Position numbers and translations under genes: made by a program
Shown: in pieces, positions 16,526-25,567 of the stretch
How positions within the stretch are numbered: the first letter of the stretch is position 1
How the letters are laid out: every line of letters starts with the position of its first letter
NCBI GenBank assembly: GCA_036835375.1
Contig: DAITMB010000042.1
Coordinates: 1-38,035, forward strand
Length of the DNA stretch: 38,035 bases
Direction of reading: 5' to 3'
Origin: JANQTF01 sp036835375
Lineage (GTDB): Bacteria > Bacteroidota > Bacteroidia > J057
The notes under the pieces: generated by a model
Database searches by the model: none
What the model was told of the DNA's origin: nothing
What the model saw: the letters and a program-made list of their open reading frames with translations, nothing else

Positions 16526-18007
16526 GTGCGACTGAACGAGATACTCCAAGATTTGCCCCTGAAGACGATCCGGGGAACAGACCAGGAAGAGGTAGGAAAG
16601 ATCGTCTTTGACTCACGCCAAGCGAAAGACACTGATGTCTTTGTGGCGGTAAAAGGAACGCAGGTGGATGGCCACCAGTTCATTGACGTAGCGATTGCAA
16701 ACGGAGCCACAGTCATTGTGTGCGAAACCCTGCCGGAGCATCTGGTCAGCTCGCTGACGTATGTCCAGGTTGCGGACTCGCAGGCAGCACTGGGGCTCAT
16801 GCTAGCCAATTATTATGGCAGGCCAGCAGATCAACTCATCATGGTCGGTGTCACCGGTACCAATGGGAAGACCACTTCCGCCACCTTACTGTATGAGCTG
16901 TTTACCGCGCTGGGATATCGATGTGGGCTGCTTTCTACCATTCGGTACTTAATTGCTGGCGAGGAAATGCCCGCAAGTCATACCACACCTGACCCCATTC
17001 AAATACAGTCTTTGCTGGCAAAAATGGTCGAAGAAGGCTGCACGCATTGCTTCATGGAAGTGAGCAGCCATGCCTTGTCTCAGCAGCGGACCGTCGGGAT
17101 TCCTTTTCGCGTGGCGATGTTTACCCACATCACCCACGACCACTTGGACTACCACGGCACTTTTGCGCAGTACATCAAGGCTAAAAAACTGCTCTTTGAC
17201 CAGTTGCAGGCCAGTGCCGTGGCCATTGTGAATGCCGATGATAAAAACGGCAAGGTGATGGTGCAGAATACCAAGGCGACGGTGAAGTGGTATAGCCTAC
17301 GGACGTTGACAGACTATGTCGGCAGAATCGTGGAGAATACGCTTGAGGGACTGCTTCTGCAACTGAATGGCCACGAAGCTTGGTTTACCCTGAGGGGTAG
17401 TTTCAATGCTTACAATCTGCTGATGGTCTATGCTGCGGGGATTGAGTTGGGGTTGGAACCTGACGAAGTTCTTGAAGGATTGACAGCACTGGCCCCAGTC
17501 GAAGGACGGTTTCAGGTCGTAGTGCATCCTTCGGGCCGCAACACCGGAATCGTGGACTATGCTCACACGCCCGATGCCCTGGAAAACGTCTTGGAGACCA
17601 TCGCTGACATCAATCAGGGCCAAGGGCGCTTGATCACGGTGGTAGGTTGTGGCGGAAATCGAGACCGTACGAAGCGACCGATGATGGCCGCGATTGCAGT
17701 GAAGCGATCCGAGCAGGTCATTCTCACGAGTGACAATCCGAGAAATGAAGAGCCAGAAGCCATTTTGGCGGAGATGTTTGAAGGCGTAGCCGTAGAAGAG
17801 CGCCGCAAAGTGCTCAAGATCACCGACCGCCGCGAGGCCATTCGGGTCGCCGTGCAGCTAGCCCACCCGGGAGATATCATTCTCGTGGCAGGCAAGGGGC
17901 ACGAGACTTACCAAGAGATCAAAGGGAACAGACTCCCTTTCGATGACCGAGCAGTGCTACGGCTCGCCTTTGCCGAAAGCGGATCTTCAGGCAATAGCAA
18001 CGAATGA
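16526..18007 (+). CDS. murE: UDP-MurNAc-tripeptide ligase MurE (meso-DAP type)
   Basis: The 493-residue Mur ligase starts with GTG 16526 (MRLNEILQDL). It has an N-terminal substrate domain with FDSRQAKDTDVFVAVKG, the ATP loop GTNGKTT at 111-117, the HVSSHAL-type segment MEVSSHALSQQRT, THDHLDYHG, and the C-terminal DNPR motif at 403-406 (DNPRNEEP). DNPR is the determinant for adding meso-diaminopimelate, whereas lysine-adding enzymes have a different sequence here. It acts in the cytosol on UDP-MurNAc-L-Ala-D-Glu. murF is not in this window, so the next ligase must be encoded elsewhere, as is usual in Bacteroidota. Confidence 0.96.
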   Translation: MRLNEILQDLPLKTIRGTDQEEVGKIVFDSRQAKDTDVFVAVKGTQVDGHQFIDVAIANGATVIVCETLPEHLVSSLTYVQVADSQAALGLMLANYYGRPADQLIMVGVTGTNGKTTSATLLYELFTALGYRCGLLSTIRYLIAGEEMPASHTTPDPIQIQSLLAKMVEEGCTHCFMEVSSHALSQQRTVGIPFRVAMFTHITHDHLDYHGTFAQYIKAKKLLFDQLQASAVAIVNADDKNGKVMVQNTKATVKWYSLRTLTDYVGRIVENTLEGLLLQLNGHEAWFTLRGSFNAYNLLMVYAAGIELGLEPDEVLEGLTALAPVEGRFQVVVHPSGRNTGIVDYAHTPDALENVLETIADINQGQGRLITVVGCGGNRDRTKRPMMAAIAVKRSEQVILTSDNPRNEEPEAILAEMFEGVAVEERRKVLKITDRREAIRVAVQLAHPGDIILVAGKGHETYQEIKGNRLPFDDRAVLRLAFAESGSSGNSNE

Positions 18008-18078
18008 ACAGGATTGCCTTATGAATGCAGCGCAGATAAGTAATTTCGCCAGCAAAAGTTCACACTAATTCGAGACGC

Positions 18079-19503
18079 ATGCTGTATTATTTGCTCGACT
18101 GGCTTGACAAAGCATATGACATTCCCGGATTCGGGGTGTTTCAGTACATTACTTTTCGCGCTATTCTGTCCATCGTTTTTTCCCTGATCATCTCCATTCT
18201 GATTGGGAAAGGCATCATTCGGCTCCTTCAGAAGAATCTTATCGGAGAAGTCGTCAGGAGCAACCAAGCAGGGCCAGACCATGCTTCCAAGGCTGGTACT
18301 CCCACCATGGGCGGGCTGATCATCCTCGCTGCAGTGCTGATTCCTACTTTGTTGTGGGGCGATTTGATGAACGGCTATGTGTGGCTGATCCTCCTGGGGA
18401 CAACCTGGATGGGCATCATCGGCTTTGTGGATGATTACATCAAGGTCTTTAAAAAAGACAAGGCCGGGCTCAAAGGGAAGTTCAAGCTCGTAGGCCAGCT
18501 GGGTCTGGGGCTGATCGTGGGGCTCACGATGCTCTTTCACCCAGACTTCACGGGAAGCAGGGCACATCTCACCAAGCTCAACAAAATCAAGACCAATACC
18601 CTGCTGGAGCAAATTGGGTTTCGATCAGGAGATGAGTTGATCAAGATTGATGGGCAAGATTACGTGGCGGTGCCAGCTGGTGAGGCCTATGGGAATCTCG
18701 GCATTTATCGGGTCAAGCGAAATGTATTTGGTCAAGATCCCATTGAAGTTGTGATTCTGGTAGCCTCCGACTTGCGCGTGAGGGTAGCGAATGACCTTTT
18801 TGGGCCGAAGGACAAAAGCTTTGTTTACATCACAGACTTCCCATTTTTCAAGAAATATGTTTTTGACTATTCGAAAATTCCACTGCTCGAGAATTGGGTT
18901 GAAGAAGGGATCCTCGGACGAATGGTGTACCTCCTCGTGGTGATCTTCATCGTGACGGCTGTGTCCAACGGCGTGAACCTGACCGACGGAATCGATGGAT
19001 TGGCAGCAGGAACCACCGCCATCGTGGCAGCAGGACTTGGGGTATTCGCTTATTTATCAGGAAACTATGTGTTTTCTGGATACCTCCACATCAGCTACAT
19101 CCCACAATCGGCGGAGTTGCTGATCTATGCCACAGCTTTGGTCGGCGCTTGCCTGGGATTTCTATGGTACAATGCTTTTCCGGCTCAAGTGTTCATGGGG
19201 GACACTGGATCGCTGGCCTTGGGCGGTGCAGTCGGCATCATGGCATTGATGGTCAAAAAGGAGTTGTTGCTTCCCATTTTCTGCGGAATCTTTCTTGCGG
19301 AAACCCTCTCCGTGATGGTGCAAGTGACTTACTTCAAATATACCAAACGAAAATACGGCGAAGGTCGGCGAATCTTTAGAATGGCACCTCTTCACCACCA
19401 CTATGAAAAAGTGGGCATCCATGAAGCCAAGATTGTTGCCCGCTTTCTGATCGTGGGAATTCTCTTGATGCTGGTGTCGTTTGCAACGCTAAAACTGCGC
19501 TAA
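18079..19503 (+). CDS. mraY: Phospho-MurNAc-pentapeptide transferase MraY with PDZ-like loop insertion
   Basis: The 474-residue protein makes lipid I by transferring phospho-MurNAc-pentapeptide to undecaprenyl phosphate at the inner membrane. Family motifs are complete: KAGTPTMGG (71-79), GFVDDYIKVFKK (115-126), NGVNLTDGIDGLAAG (297-311), GDTGSLALGG (374-383) and APLHHHYEKVG (436-446), with the usual membrane segments. The protein is about 110 residues longer than E. coli MraY. The extra length lies mainly in the TM4-TM5 periplasmic loop, residues about 156-252, where LLEQIGFRSGDELIKIDGQDY and the following strands resemble a PDZ domain. The loop rejoins the family at PFFKKYVFDY (255-264). 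The murD gene starts 2 bases after the stop. Confidence 0.96.
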   Translation: MLYYLLDWLDKAYDIPGFGVFQYITFRAILSIVFSLIISILIGKGIIRLLQKNLIGEVVRSNQAGPDHASKAGTPTMGGLIILAAVLIPTLLWGDLMNGYVWLILLGTTWMGIIGFVDDYIKVFKKDKAGLKGKFKLVGQLGLGLIVGLTMLFHPDFTGSRAHLTKLNKIKTNTLLEQIGFRSGDELIKIDGQDYVAVPAGEAYGNLGIYRVKRNVFGQDPIEVVILVASDLRVRVANDLFGPKDKSFVYITDFPFFKKYVFDYSKIPLLENWVEEGILGRMVYLLVVIFIVTAVSNGVNLTDGIDGLAAGTTAIVAAGLGVFAYLSGNYVFSGYLHISYIPQSAELLIYATALVGACLGFLWYNAFPAQVFMGDTGSLALGGAVGIMALMVKKELLLPIFCGIFLAETLSVMVQVTYFKYTKRKYGEGRRIFRMAPLHHHYEKVGIHEAKIVARFLIVGILLMLVSFATLKLR

Positions 19504-19505
19504 CC

Positions 19506-20825
19506 ATGAAAGTCGCCATTTTGGGAGCGGGTGAAAGTGGAATTGGAGCGGCTTTGCTGGCGCAGCAGCAGGGATATCAAGTATGGGTGTCGGATGCAGG
19601 ATCCATTGGGGATGAGCAGAAGAAAACCCTTAACATAGCCAAGGTGCCTTTTGAAGAAGGGCAGCATACTTGGGAACAGTTCTTTGACGCGGATGTCGTG
19701 GTGAAAAGCCCAGGCATTCCCCCCACAGCGGACTTTGTGCGTCGCTTGCATAAGCAGCGGGTGGAGGTGATTTCGGAAATTGAGTTTGCATCAAGCCACA
19801 CCCATACTCCGATTATCGCCATCACAGGTAGCAACGGCAAGACCACCACGACTTCCCTGATCTATCATCTGCTGATCTCCGCTGGGGTGAATGCAGGGGT
19901 GGGAGGAAACATTGGGACCAGCCTCGCTCGCCTGTTGCTGGAAGCTCCAAAGGAGGTCTATGTGGTGGAATTGAGCTCTTTTCAGCTGGAAGACATTCGG
20001 AGATTTCGACCCCGGATTGCGCTCTTTCTGAACCTCAGCCCCGATCACCTTGATCGATACGATGGACAGATGGACCGATACGGTGCTGCAAAGCTTCGGA
20101 TCACCGAAAACCAAGGCCCCAAAGACGTCTTCATCTACTCGCTAGAAGATCCAGAAACTCGGCGCTTGATGCCTCGCTACAGGATTCAAGCTCAGAAAAA
20201 GGGATTTACGCTGGCGAAGGAGCCGACAGCTTCTGCGTGGATCTCGGAGGGCAAGCTGATCTTGGATGGAGAAAACTGGGCAGATGAGCAAGATGTGCCA
20301 CTGCTGGGGCCTCACAATCAGCGAAATGTCTTGGCAGCGCTGCTGGCTGTGCAGGCATTTGGGCTGAGACCAGCGGATGTCTTGGCAGGCTTGCGAACCT
20401 TTCAGGCGATTCCACACCGGCTTCAGCCAGTGGGAGAGCGCAGGGGCGTTCGCTACATCAATGACTCGAAGGCGACCAACGTGGATGCTGTCCAATATGC
20501 GCTTGCAGCCATGACAGGACCCACCATTTGGCTCGCGGGAGGCATTGACAAAGGCAACGATTATGAGCCGCTTCGGCAGCTCATCGCTACGAAGGTCAAG
20601 GCACTCATCATCCTTGGCGACCACGACGACAAGCTCCGAAAGAGCTTCGAAGGCCCCATCCACCAAGTGCACAACATGCAGGAGGCGGTGAAGGCAGCAG
20701 CGGAGATGGCACAAGCCGGTGACACGGTATTGCTTTCACCTGCCTGTGCCAGTTTCGATCTCTTTCGCAACTATGAAGACAGAGGAGAGCAATTCATCGC
20801 TTCGGTGATGGCTCTTCCTCACTAA
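19506..20825 (+). CDS. murD: UDP-MurNAc-L-alanine--D-glutamate ligase
   Basis: The 439-residue Mur ligase has an N-terminal Rossmann-like start (MKVAILGAGESGIGAALLA), VVKSPGIP, the ATP loop GSNGKTT at 108-114, NIGTSL, VELSSFQL, NLSPDHLDRY, and the C-terminal ligase segment INDSKATNVDAVQYAL and LLSPACASFDLFRNYEDRGEQF. The SPACASFD motif is specific to MurD among the Mur ligases. It adds D-glutamate to UDP-MurNAc-L-Ala in the cytosol, one step before MurE. It is separated from mraY by 2 bases, indicating one transcript; a 69-base gap to ftsW shows nothing notable. Confidence 0.97.
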   Translation: MKVAILGAGESGIGAALLAQQQGYQVWVSDAGSIGDEQKKTLNIAKVPFEEGQHTWEQFFDADVVVKSPGIPPTADFVRRLHKQRVEVISEIEFASSHTHTPIIAITGSNGKTTTTSLIYHLLISAGVNAGVGGNIGTSLARLLLEAPKEVYVVELSSFQLEDIRRFRPRIALFLNLSPDHLDRYDGQMDRYGAAKLRITENQGPKDVFIYSLEDPETRRLMPRYRIQAQKKGFTLAKEPTASAWISEGKLILDGENWADEQDVPLLGPHNQRNVLAALLAVQAFGLRPADVLAGLRTFQAIPHRLQPVGERRGVRYINDSKATNVDAVQYALAAMTGPTIWLAGGIDKGNDYEPLRQLIATKVKALIILGDHDDKLRKSFEGPIHQVHNMQEAVKAAAEMAQAGDTVLLSPACASFDLFRNYEDRGEQFIASVMALPH

Positions 20826-20894
20826 CAAAATATTTCCATCGGTGCGAGCCGGACGTAGGTTCTGCTTCTTCACTTTACCATCAACTAAACAGCC

Positions 20895-22169
20895 GTGAGT
20901 TGGATTCTTTACAGATTGAAAGGAGACAAAGTGATCTGGATCACGGTCTTTCTCCTGTTTCTCATCAGCATTCTGGCGGTGTCTTCCTCCACCAGCGGGA
21001 TCGCTTTCCGAATGTCGGGGGGGGATATCGGCTCACATGTGATCAAGCATGTGCTCACACTGATCATCGGCGCAGGAATCATGTTTGTTGTCCATCGGCT
21101 GGACTATCGCGTCATCGGGCGAGTGAGCACGGTCTTGTTGCTGCTCACGATTCCGCTGTTGCTTTACACCATCATTCGCGGGGCAGAAGTGAATGAGGCC
21201 GCTCGCTGGATTCGGGTGTTTGGACAATCTTTTCAGCCATCGGACTTAGCCAAACTCACCCTCGCAGTGTACCTGGCCAAGCTACTCGCCATGCGCCAGG
21301 ACGTGATCAAAGACTTCTACGAAGGATTTCTTCCAGCCTTGTTTTGGGTCTCTGTTATCTGTGGCCTGATCGCACCCGAGGATTTGTCCACCGCCATTCT
21401 CATGTTCATCTCCAGCGTCATCGTGATGTTCATCGCCGGAGTGGACATGAAGCACATTGGATTGTTGGTGCTGGTAGCGATTTTGGGCTTAGGAATTCTG
21501 GGAAATACTGCCAAGCGTTCAACTACCTGGGAGTCGCGCTGGTCAGATTATTACCACCGCATCACAGATTCGGAGTATCGTCCCAATGCCCAAACAACCC
21601 AATCCCACATCGCCTTTGCAACAGCCGGGCTATTTGGAAAAGGCGCGGGCAAAAGCGCCCAGCGAAATTTCATCCCTCACGCGCACGCGGATTTCGTGTT
21701 CGCAGTGATCGTAGAAGAATATGGGCTGATTGGCGGGGTTGTAGTCATTTTGCTCTACCTCCTGCTGTTCTTCCGATGTGTGAGCATTGTGATGGTGAGC
21801 AAGACCTTTGGCGCACTGCTGGCAGGCGGCTTGTCGTCGATTTTGGTTCTCCAAGCCTTTATGAATATGGGCGTGACCGTGGGATTGCTTCCCGCAACGG
21901 GGGTGCCGCTGCCTTTGATTAGCATGGGAGGAACCTCTATTCTGATCTCCTGCATCTCGCTGGGAATCGTGCTCAGCGTGTCGCGAGACGCGATGGAAGG
22001 CACACCAACTACCTCCAAGTTGAGCCAACCCAAAACAGTGACCAAGCCAGCTTCGGCTAAGCCAGCATTGGCCAAGCCAGCACCGAAAGTCATCAGTAGG
22101 CCCGCCGTGACAGCTTCTGCGAAGACCAAACCAACTAGAAAAACTCTACCAAAGTGGGCAAGCGTGTAA
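20895..22169 (+). CDS. ftsW: Septal peptidoglycan polymerase FtsW (SEDS family)
   Basis: The 424-residue multi-pass SEDS protein starts with GTG 20895. About ten hydrophobic segments can be seen. Family features are RGAEVNEAARWI, FQPSDLAKL (the membrane-proximal SEDS motif), the large extracytoplasmic loop with HIAFATAGLFGKGAG and NFIPHAHADFVFAVIVEEYG, and PLPLISMGGTS near the end. It polymerises glycan strands from lipid II with FtsI as partner. A Lys/Pro/Ala-rich cytoplasmic tail of about 55 residues (SKLSQPKTVTKPASAKPALA and onward) follows the last membrane segment. The final 16 bases overlap the murG start. Gene order and adjacency to murG favour FtsW over RodA. Confidence 0.95.
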   Translation: MSWILYRLKGDKVIWITVFLLFLISILAVSSSTSGIAFRMSGGDIGSHVIKHVLTLIIGAGIMFVVHRLDYRVIGRVSTVLLLLTIPLLLYTIIRGAEVNEAARWIRVFGQSFQPSDLAKLTLAVYLAKLLAMRQDVIKDFYEGFLPALFWVSVICGLIAPEDLSTAILMFISSVIVMFIAGVDMKHIGLLVLVAILGLGILGNTAKRSTTWESRWSDYYHRITDSEYRPNAQTTQSHIAFATAGLFGKGAGKSAQRNFIPHAHADFVFAVIVEEYGLIGGVVVILLYLLLFFRCVSIVMVSKTFGALLAGGLSSILVLQAFMNMGVTVGLLPATGVPLPLISMGGTSILISCISLGIVLSVSRDAMEGTPTTSKLSQPKTVTKPASAKPALAKPAPKVISRPAVTASAKTKPTRKTLPKWASV

Positions 22170-23248
22170 TCATATCGGGCGGCGGGACCGGCGGCCATAT
22201 TTTTCCAGCCGTGTCCATCGGGCAGGAAATCCTTCGGCGAGAGCCGCAGGCAGATATCTTGTTTGTAGGAGCCAAGGGCGGAATGGAGCTGCGCGTGGTG
22301 CCTAGCTATGGATTTCCGATCGAGTCGGTGTGGATTGCAGGCATTCATCGTCAATTGACTTTCCGCAATGTCGTCCGCAACCTGCTGTTTCCGCTCAAAC
22401 TCGTGGTGAGTCTGGGTCAATCGGCGGCCATTTTGCGCAGATTTCGGCCCGACTTGGTGGTAGGAGTCGGAGGTTTTGCGAGCGGCCCACTCGGCAGGAT
22501 GGCTTCAGGCCGGGGAATTCCGTTGTTCCTATGCGAGCAAAATGCTTTTCCTGGCTTGGTCAACCGCTGGCTGTCCAAGCGTGCAACCAAAATTTTGCTC
22601 GGGAATGAAGCCGCTGCTTCATTTTTTCCTACAGAAAAGATTGTCGTCACCGGAAATCCCATCCGAACATTCGCCCCCATGAGCCGCGCGGAGGCTTGTG
22701 CCAAACTCGGGCTGGATCCCACCAAGCCTGTGCTGCTTAGCCTTGGGGGAAGCCTCGGTGCCATGCGCCTCAACCAGGCGCTGCTGGGTGGATACTCAGA
22801 CATTTTGAAAGCAGGGGTGCAGCTTCTGTGGCAAACAGGAAAGCGCTACCACGAATCCCTAAGTCAGCAGGTGCCGTCACAAGCAGGCCTTGCGCTTGTG
22901 CCTTTCATCGAAGACATGGCTGCTGCCTATGCTGCTGCCGACTTGATCATCAGCCGGGCTGGTGGAAGCACCATTTCTGAGCTCATCGCTTTGTCCAAAC
23001 CTGCCATTCTGGTGCCTTCCCCCAATGTGGCTGAAGACCATCAAACCAAAAATGCTCGCTCGCTCTCAGATCGTGGTGCGGCCATCTTGGTCAAAGACCA
23101 AGATGCCGAACAAACCCTCGTCGCAGCGGCGCTCAAGGTCCTCACCGACCCGATTTCACTCCACACACTCACCCAACAAATCCGCGGAATGGAAAAACAC
23201 CACGCCGCAACAGAAATTGTAGATGAACTTTTCCGGAACACATATTGA
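22154..23248 (+). CDS. murG: Lipid II synthase MurG
   Basis: The 364-residue GT-B glycosyltransferase starts with GTG 22154 inside the ftsW 3' end (16-base overlap). It begins KRVIISGGGTGGHIFPAVSIG (GGGTGGH at 9-15, the membrane/substrate loop). It also has VVGVGGFASGPLG, CEQNAFPGLVNRWLSK, VTGNPIR, LLSLGGSLGAMRLN and the nucleotide-sugar site ISRAGGSTISELIALSKPAILVP, followed by DHQTKNA. It transfers GlcNAc from UDP-GlcNAc onto lipid I at the inner face of the membrane. Its end overlaps murC by 26 bases, so ftsW-murG-murC is tightly coupled. Confidence 0.97.
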   Translation: MGKRVIISGGGTGGHIFPAVSIGQEILRREPQADILFVGAKGGMELRVVPSYGFPIESVWIAGIHRQLTFRNVVRNLLFPLKLVVSLGQSAAILRRFRPDLVVGVGGFASGPLGRMASGRGIPLFLCEQNAFPGLVNRWLSKRATKILLGNEAAASFFPTEKIVVTGNPIRTFAPMSRAEACAKLGLDPTKPVLLSLGGSLGAMRLNQALLGGYSDILKAGVQLLWQTGKRYHESLSQQVPSQAGLALVPFIEDMAAAYAAADLIISRAGGSTISELIALSKPAILVPSPNVAEDHQTKNARSLSDRGAAILVKDQDAEQTLVAAALKVLTDPISLHTLTQQIRGMEKHHAATEIVDELFRNTY

Positions 23249-24602
23249 CCGGGTTTATTTCCTCGGAATTGGCGGCATCGGCATGAGCGCACTCGCACGG
23301 TATTTCCGGCGCGAAGGGGTGCATGTGTCAGGCTATGACCGCAGTCCTTCTAAGGTGACTCTAGCCTTGGAGGAAGAGGGAATAGTGGTGTTCTACGAGC
23401 AAGACCCGGCGCATTTGGTGGGTCAGGATTTGGTGATTTACACGCCTGCTGTTCCGCAAGATGCTCCCGAATTGGTAGCAGCCCGGGCGGGAGGTCATTG
23501 GTTGAAAAAAAGGGCTGAGGTGCTCGGTATGTTGACCCGGTCCTACCAGACCCTCGCGGTGGCCGGCACGCATGGCAAGACCACCACCAGCACGATGCTG
23601 GCTCATTTTCTGCGGCATGGAGGAATTGATGCTTCGGCATTCTTAGGAGGGATTTCTCGCAATCTCGAAGGCAATTTTGTGCATGGCAATGCGCCTTGGC
23701 TGATCACCGAGGCAGACGAATACGATCGCTCCTTCCTGCATCTCACCCCTCACACAGGCATCATCACGTCGCTTGACCCCGACCATCTGGACATCTATGG
23801 CTCCGAGGCAGAGATGATCGAAAGTTACCGGCAGTTTGGGGCTCAGTGCGAGCACCTGTTGCTACATCACAGCATTGAAGGCGCAGACTGGGGAGCCTCC
23901 GCAGCGACGTATGGCATCGAATCAGGCGATCATCGCGCAGAAAATCTTCGCTCAGAGGGGCTTGGGATCAGATTTGATTATCGCGACGACCAACATCGGT
24001 TGCGTGACCTTTACCTGCCAATGCCCGGAAGGCACAATGTGCTCAATGCCACGGCAGCTCTGGCCCTCAGCCTCCGCTGTGGATTGGCAGAAGAGCGAGC
24101 TGCTGCGGCGCTCGCATCGTTTGCTGGGATCTATCGGCGATTTGAAGTGATGTTTCACACGACGGCCTTGAGTCATGTGGATGACTACGCTCACCACCCC
24201 ACTGAGATTGAGGCCGCGCTCGAAGCTGCGAAGGCGGCGCTACCCGAACGGCAGGTTTTGGCGATTTTTCAGCCTCACCTCTACAGCCGCACGCGCGATT
24301 TTGCCGCCGGCTTTGCGGATGCGCTCGCCAAAGCGGACCTCGTGTTGCTGATGGACATTTATCCTGCTCGGGAACTTCCCATTCCGGGGATTAGCGCTGA
24401 GAGCATTGCGAGCCTGATGCCACCGGCAAAAGTGATTCGTGTGACCCGGGCAGATTTGCTGGATCAGTTGGCGAAGGTCCTGCAACCTCCCACCGTGGTC
24501 CTGACCCTCGGAGCAGGCGACATTGATCGGGAAATTGATCGAATTCGCGATTTTCTGATACATTTTTTCACCCAATTCACCGCTGCACAACCCCACCGAT
24601 AA
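23223..24602 (+). CDS. murC: UDP-MurNAc--L-alanine ligase
   Basis: The 459-residue ligase starts at ATG 23223, 26 bases before the murG stop. It has GIGGIGMSALA at 15-25 (UDP-MurNAc-binding start of MurC), YTPAVP, the ATP loop GTHGKTT at 115-121, EADEYDRSFL, SLDPDHLDIYG, and the C-terminal DDYAHHPTEIEAAL and FQPHLYSRTRDF motifs. It adds the first amino acid, L-alanine, to UDP-MurNAc in the cytosol. The same motifs occur in Mpl, but the length, the HPTEI region and the dcw position favour MurC. murB and ddl, neighbours of murC in some other phyla, are absent here. Confidence 0.96.
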   Translation: MNFSGTHIDRVYFLGIGGIGMSALARYFRREGVHVSGYDRSPSKVTLALEEEGIVVFYEQDPAHLVGQDLVIYTPAVPQDAPELVAARAGGHWLKKRAEVLGMLTRSYQTLAVAGTHGKTTTSTMLAHFLRHGGIDASAFLGGISRNLEGNFVHGNAPWLITEADEYDRSFLHLTPHTGIITSLDPDHLDIYGSEAEMIESYRQFGAQCEHLLLHHSIEGADWGASAATYGIESGDHRAENLRSEGLGIRFDYRDDQHRLRDLYLPMPGRHNVLNATAALALSLRCGLAEERAAAALASFAGIYRRFEVMFHTTALSHVDDYAHHPTEIEAALEAAKAALPERQVLAIFQPHLYSRTRDFAAGFADALAKADLVLLMDIYPARELPIPGISAESIASLMPPAKVIRVTRADLLDQLAKVLQPPTVVLTLGAGDIDREIDRIRDFLIHFFTQFTAAQPHR

Positions 24603-24614
24603 ACACCACACATC

Positions 24615-25484
24615 ATGTTACTCTGGATTAAAACATCTACTACTCCCACAGCGCCAGTCCGACGGAATCGTCCGATAGAAGTGGCGCCTGCGCCAACGAA
24701 GAAGAAAGCCATGGCTTTTTCGATGGGCCGTTTTCAAATGTCCCGCCTGTGGATCGGCTTTTTCACAGGGCTGGGGGTATTGATTCTACTGGCGGCGGTC
24801 CACCAATTCCAGCAAGAGGTGAGGCTCTCAGCGGTATCGGTGAAGATGATCGCTTTGGAAGACAACTCATTTCTAAATGAGGAGCGGATTCTGGAGTCGA
24901 TGGGCTGGGTCGGAGGCGTGGCGCCACTCGGCGAGAAAATGAAGTCTTTACAGCTTGCCATCCTGGAAGACAGCCTGGCCCGCAACCCATTTGTAGAGCG
25001 GGTAGAGCTGTACAAAAACATTCAGGGGGTGCTCCATGCCGAAGTGGCCATGAGAAAGCCCGTGGTGAGGCTGATGAATAATAGCGGTGTGGATGTGTAC
25101 ATGGACGCAAGCGGGACAAAATTTCCGACTTCGACCCTCCACAGTGCGAATGTGCTGCTGCTGCGTGGTGATTTTGAAGAATCTGTAGCAGATACTTTTT
25201 CCTGCGAAACCATCCCCAATGCGCTCCCAGTGATTCGCTTCATCGCCGATGATCCATATTGGAACGCCTATTTCTCGGAAGCCTTTCTGGATAGCAATGG
25301 CGAATTGCTGCTCTATCCCAGGATGGAAAGCCTCGAGATTGAATTTGGCCATCCGATGCGGATTGAGGAAAAATTTCGCGACCTGCGGGTCTTCCTGGAC
25401 CAGGTGATGGTCCACAGTAACCGCCCGCGGTTCAAACGTGTGAGCTTAAAATACCAAGGCCAGGTCGTGGCCACCAAACGATAG
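24615..25484 (+). CDS. ftsQ: Cell division protein FtsQ/DivIB
   Basis: The 289-residue single-pass protein has a basic, proline-containing cytoplasmic head (1-44), a membrane segment at about 45-63 (LWIGFFTGLGVLILLAAV) and an extracytoplasmic part. That part has a POTRA-like region (VKMIALEDNSFLNEERILESMG...NPFVERVELYKNIQGVLHAEVAMRKPVVRLMN) and a beta region ending in RFKRVSLKYQGQVVATKR. The NPFVERVEVxKxxxGxLxxxVxxRxPxxR pattern is typical of FtsQ. FtsQ joins FtsL/FtsB in the divisome. It lies 12 bases after murC and 83 bases before ftsA. Confidence 0.9.
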   Translation: MLLWIKTSTTPTAPVRRNRPIEVAPAPTKKKAMAFSMGRFQMSRLWIGFFTGLGVLILLAAVHQFQQEVRLSAVSVKMIALEDNSFLNEERILESMGWVGGVAPLGEKMKSLQLAILEDSLARNPFVERVELYKNIQGVLHAEVAMRKPVVRLMNNSGVDVYMDASGTKFPTSTLHSANVLLLRGDFEESVADTFSCETIPNALPVIRFIADDPYWNAYFSEAFLDSNGELLLYPRMESLEIEFGHPMRIEEKFRDLRVFLDQVMVHSNRPRFKRVSLKYQGQVVATKR

Positions 25485-25567
25485 ATTTCATTTCAACCTC
25501 TTGTGTCCAGGCATTCTCAAGACCATTTCGAACAACCTTCTCTTACCTTTTATCCAAACGCAGCGCT

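Noticed and set aside
18022..18069. 15-codon frame before mraY as a leader peptide
   Set aside because: Too short, no regulatory codon pattern and no attenuator hairpins.
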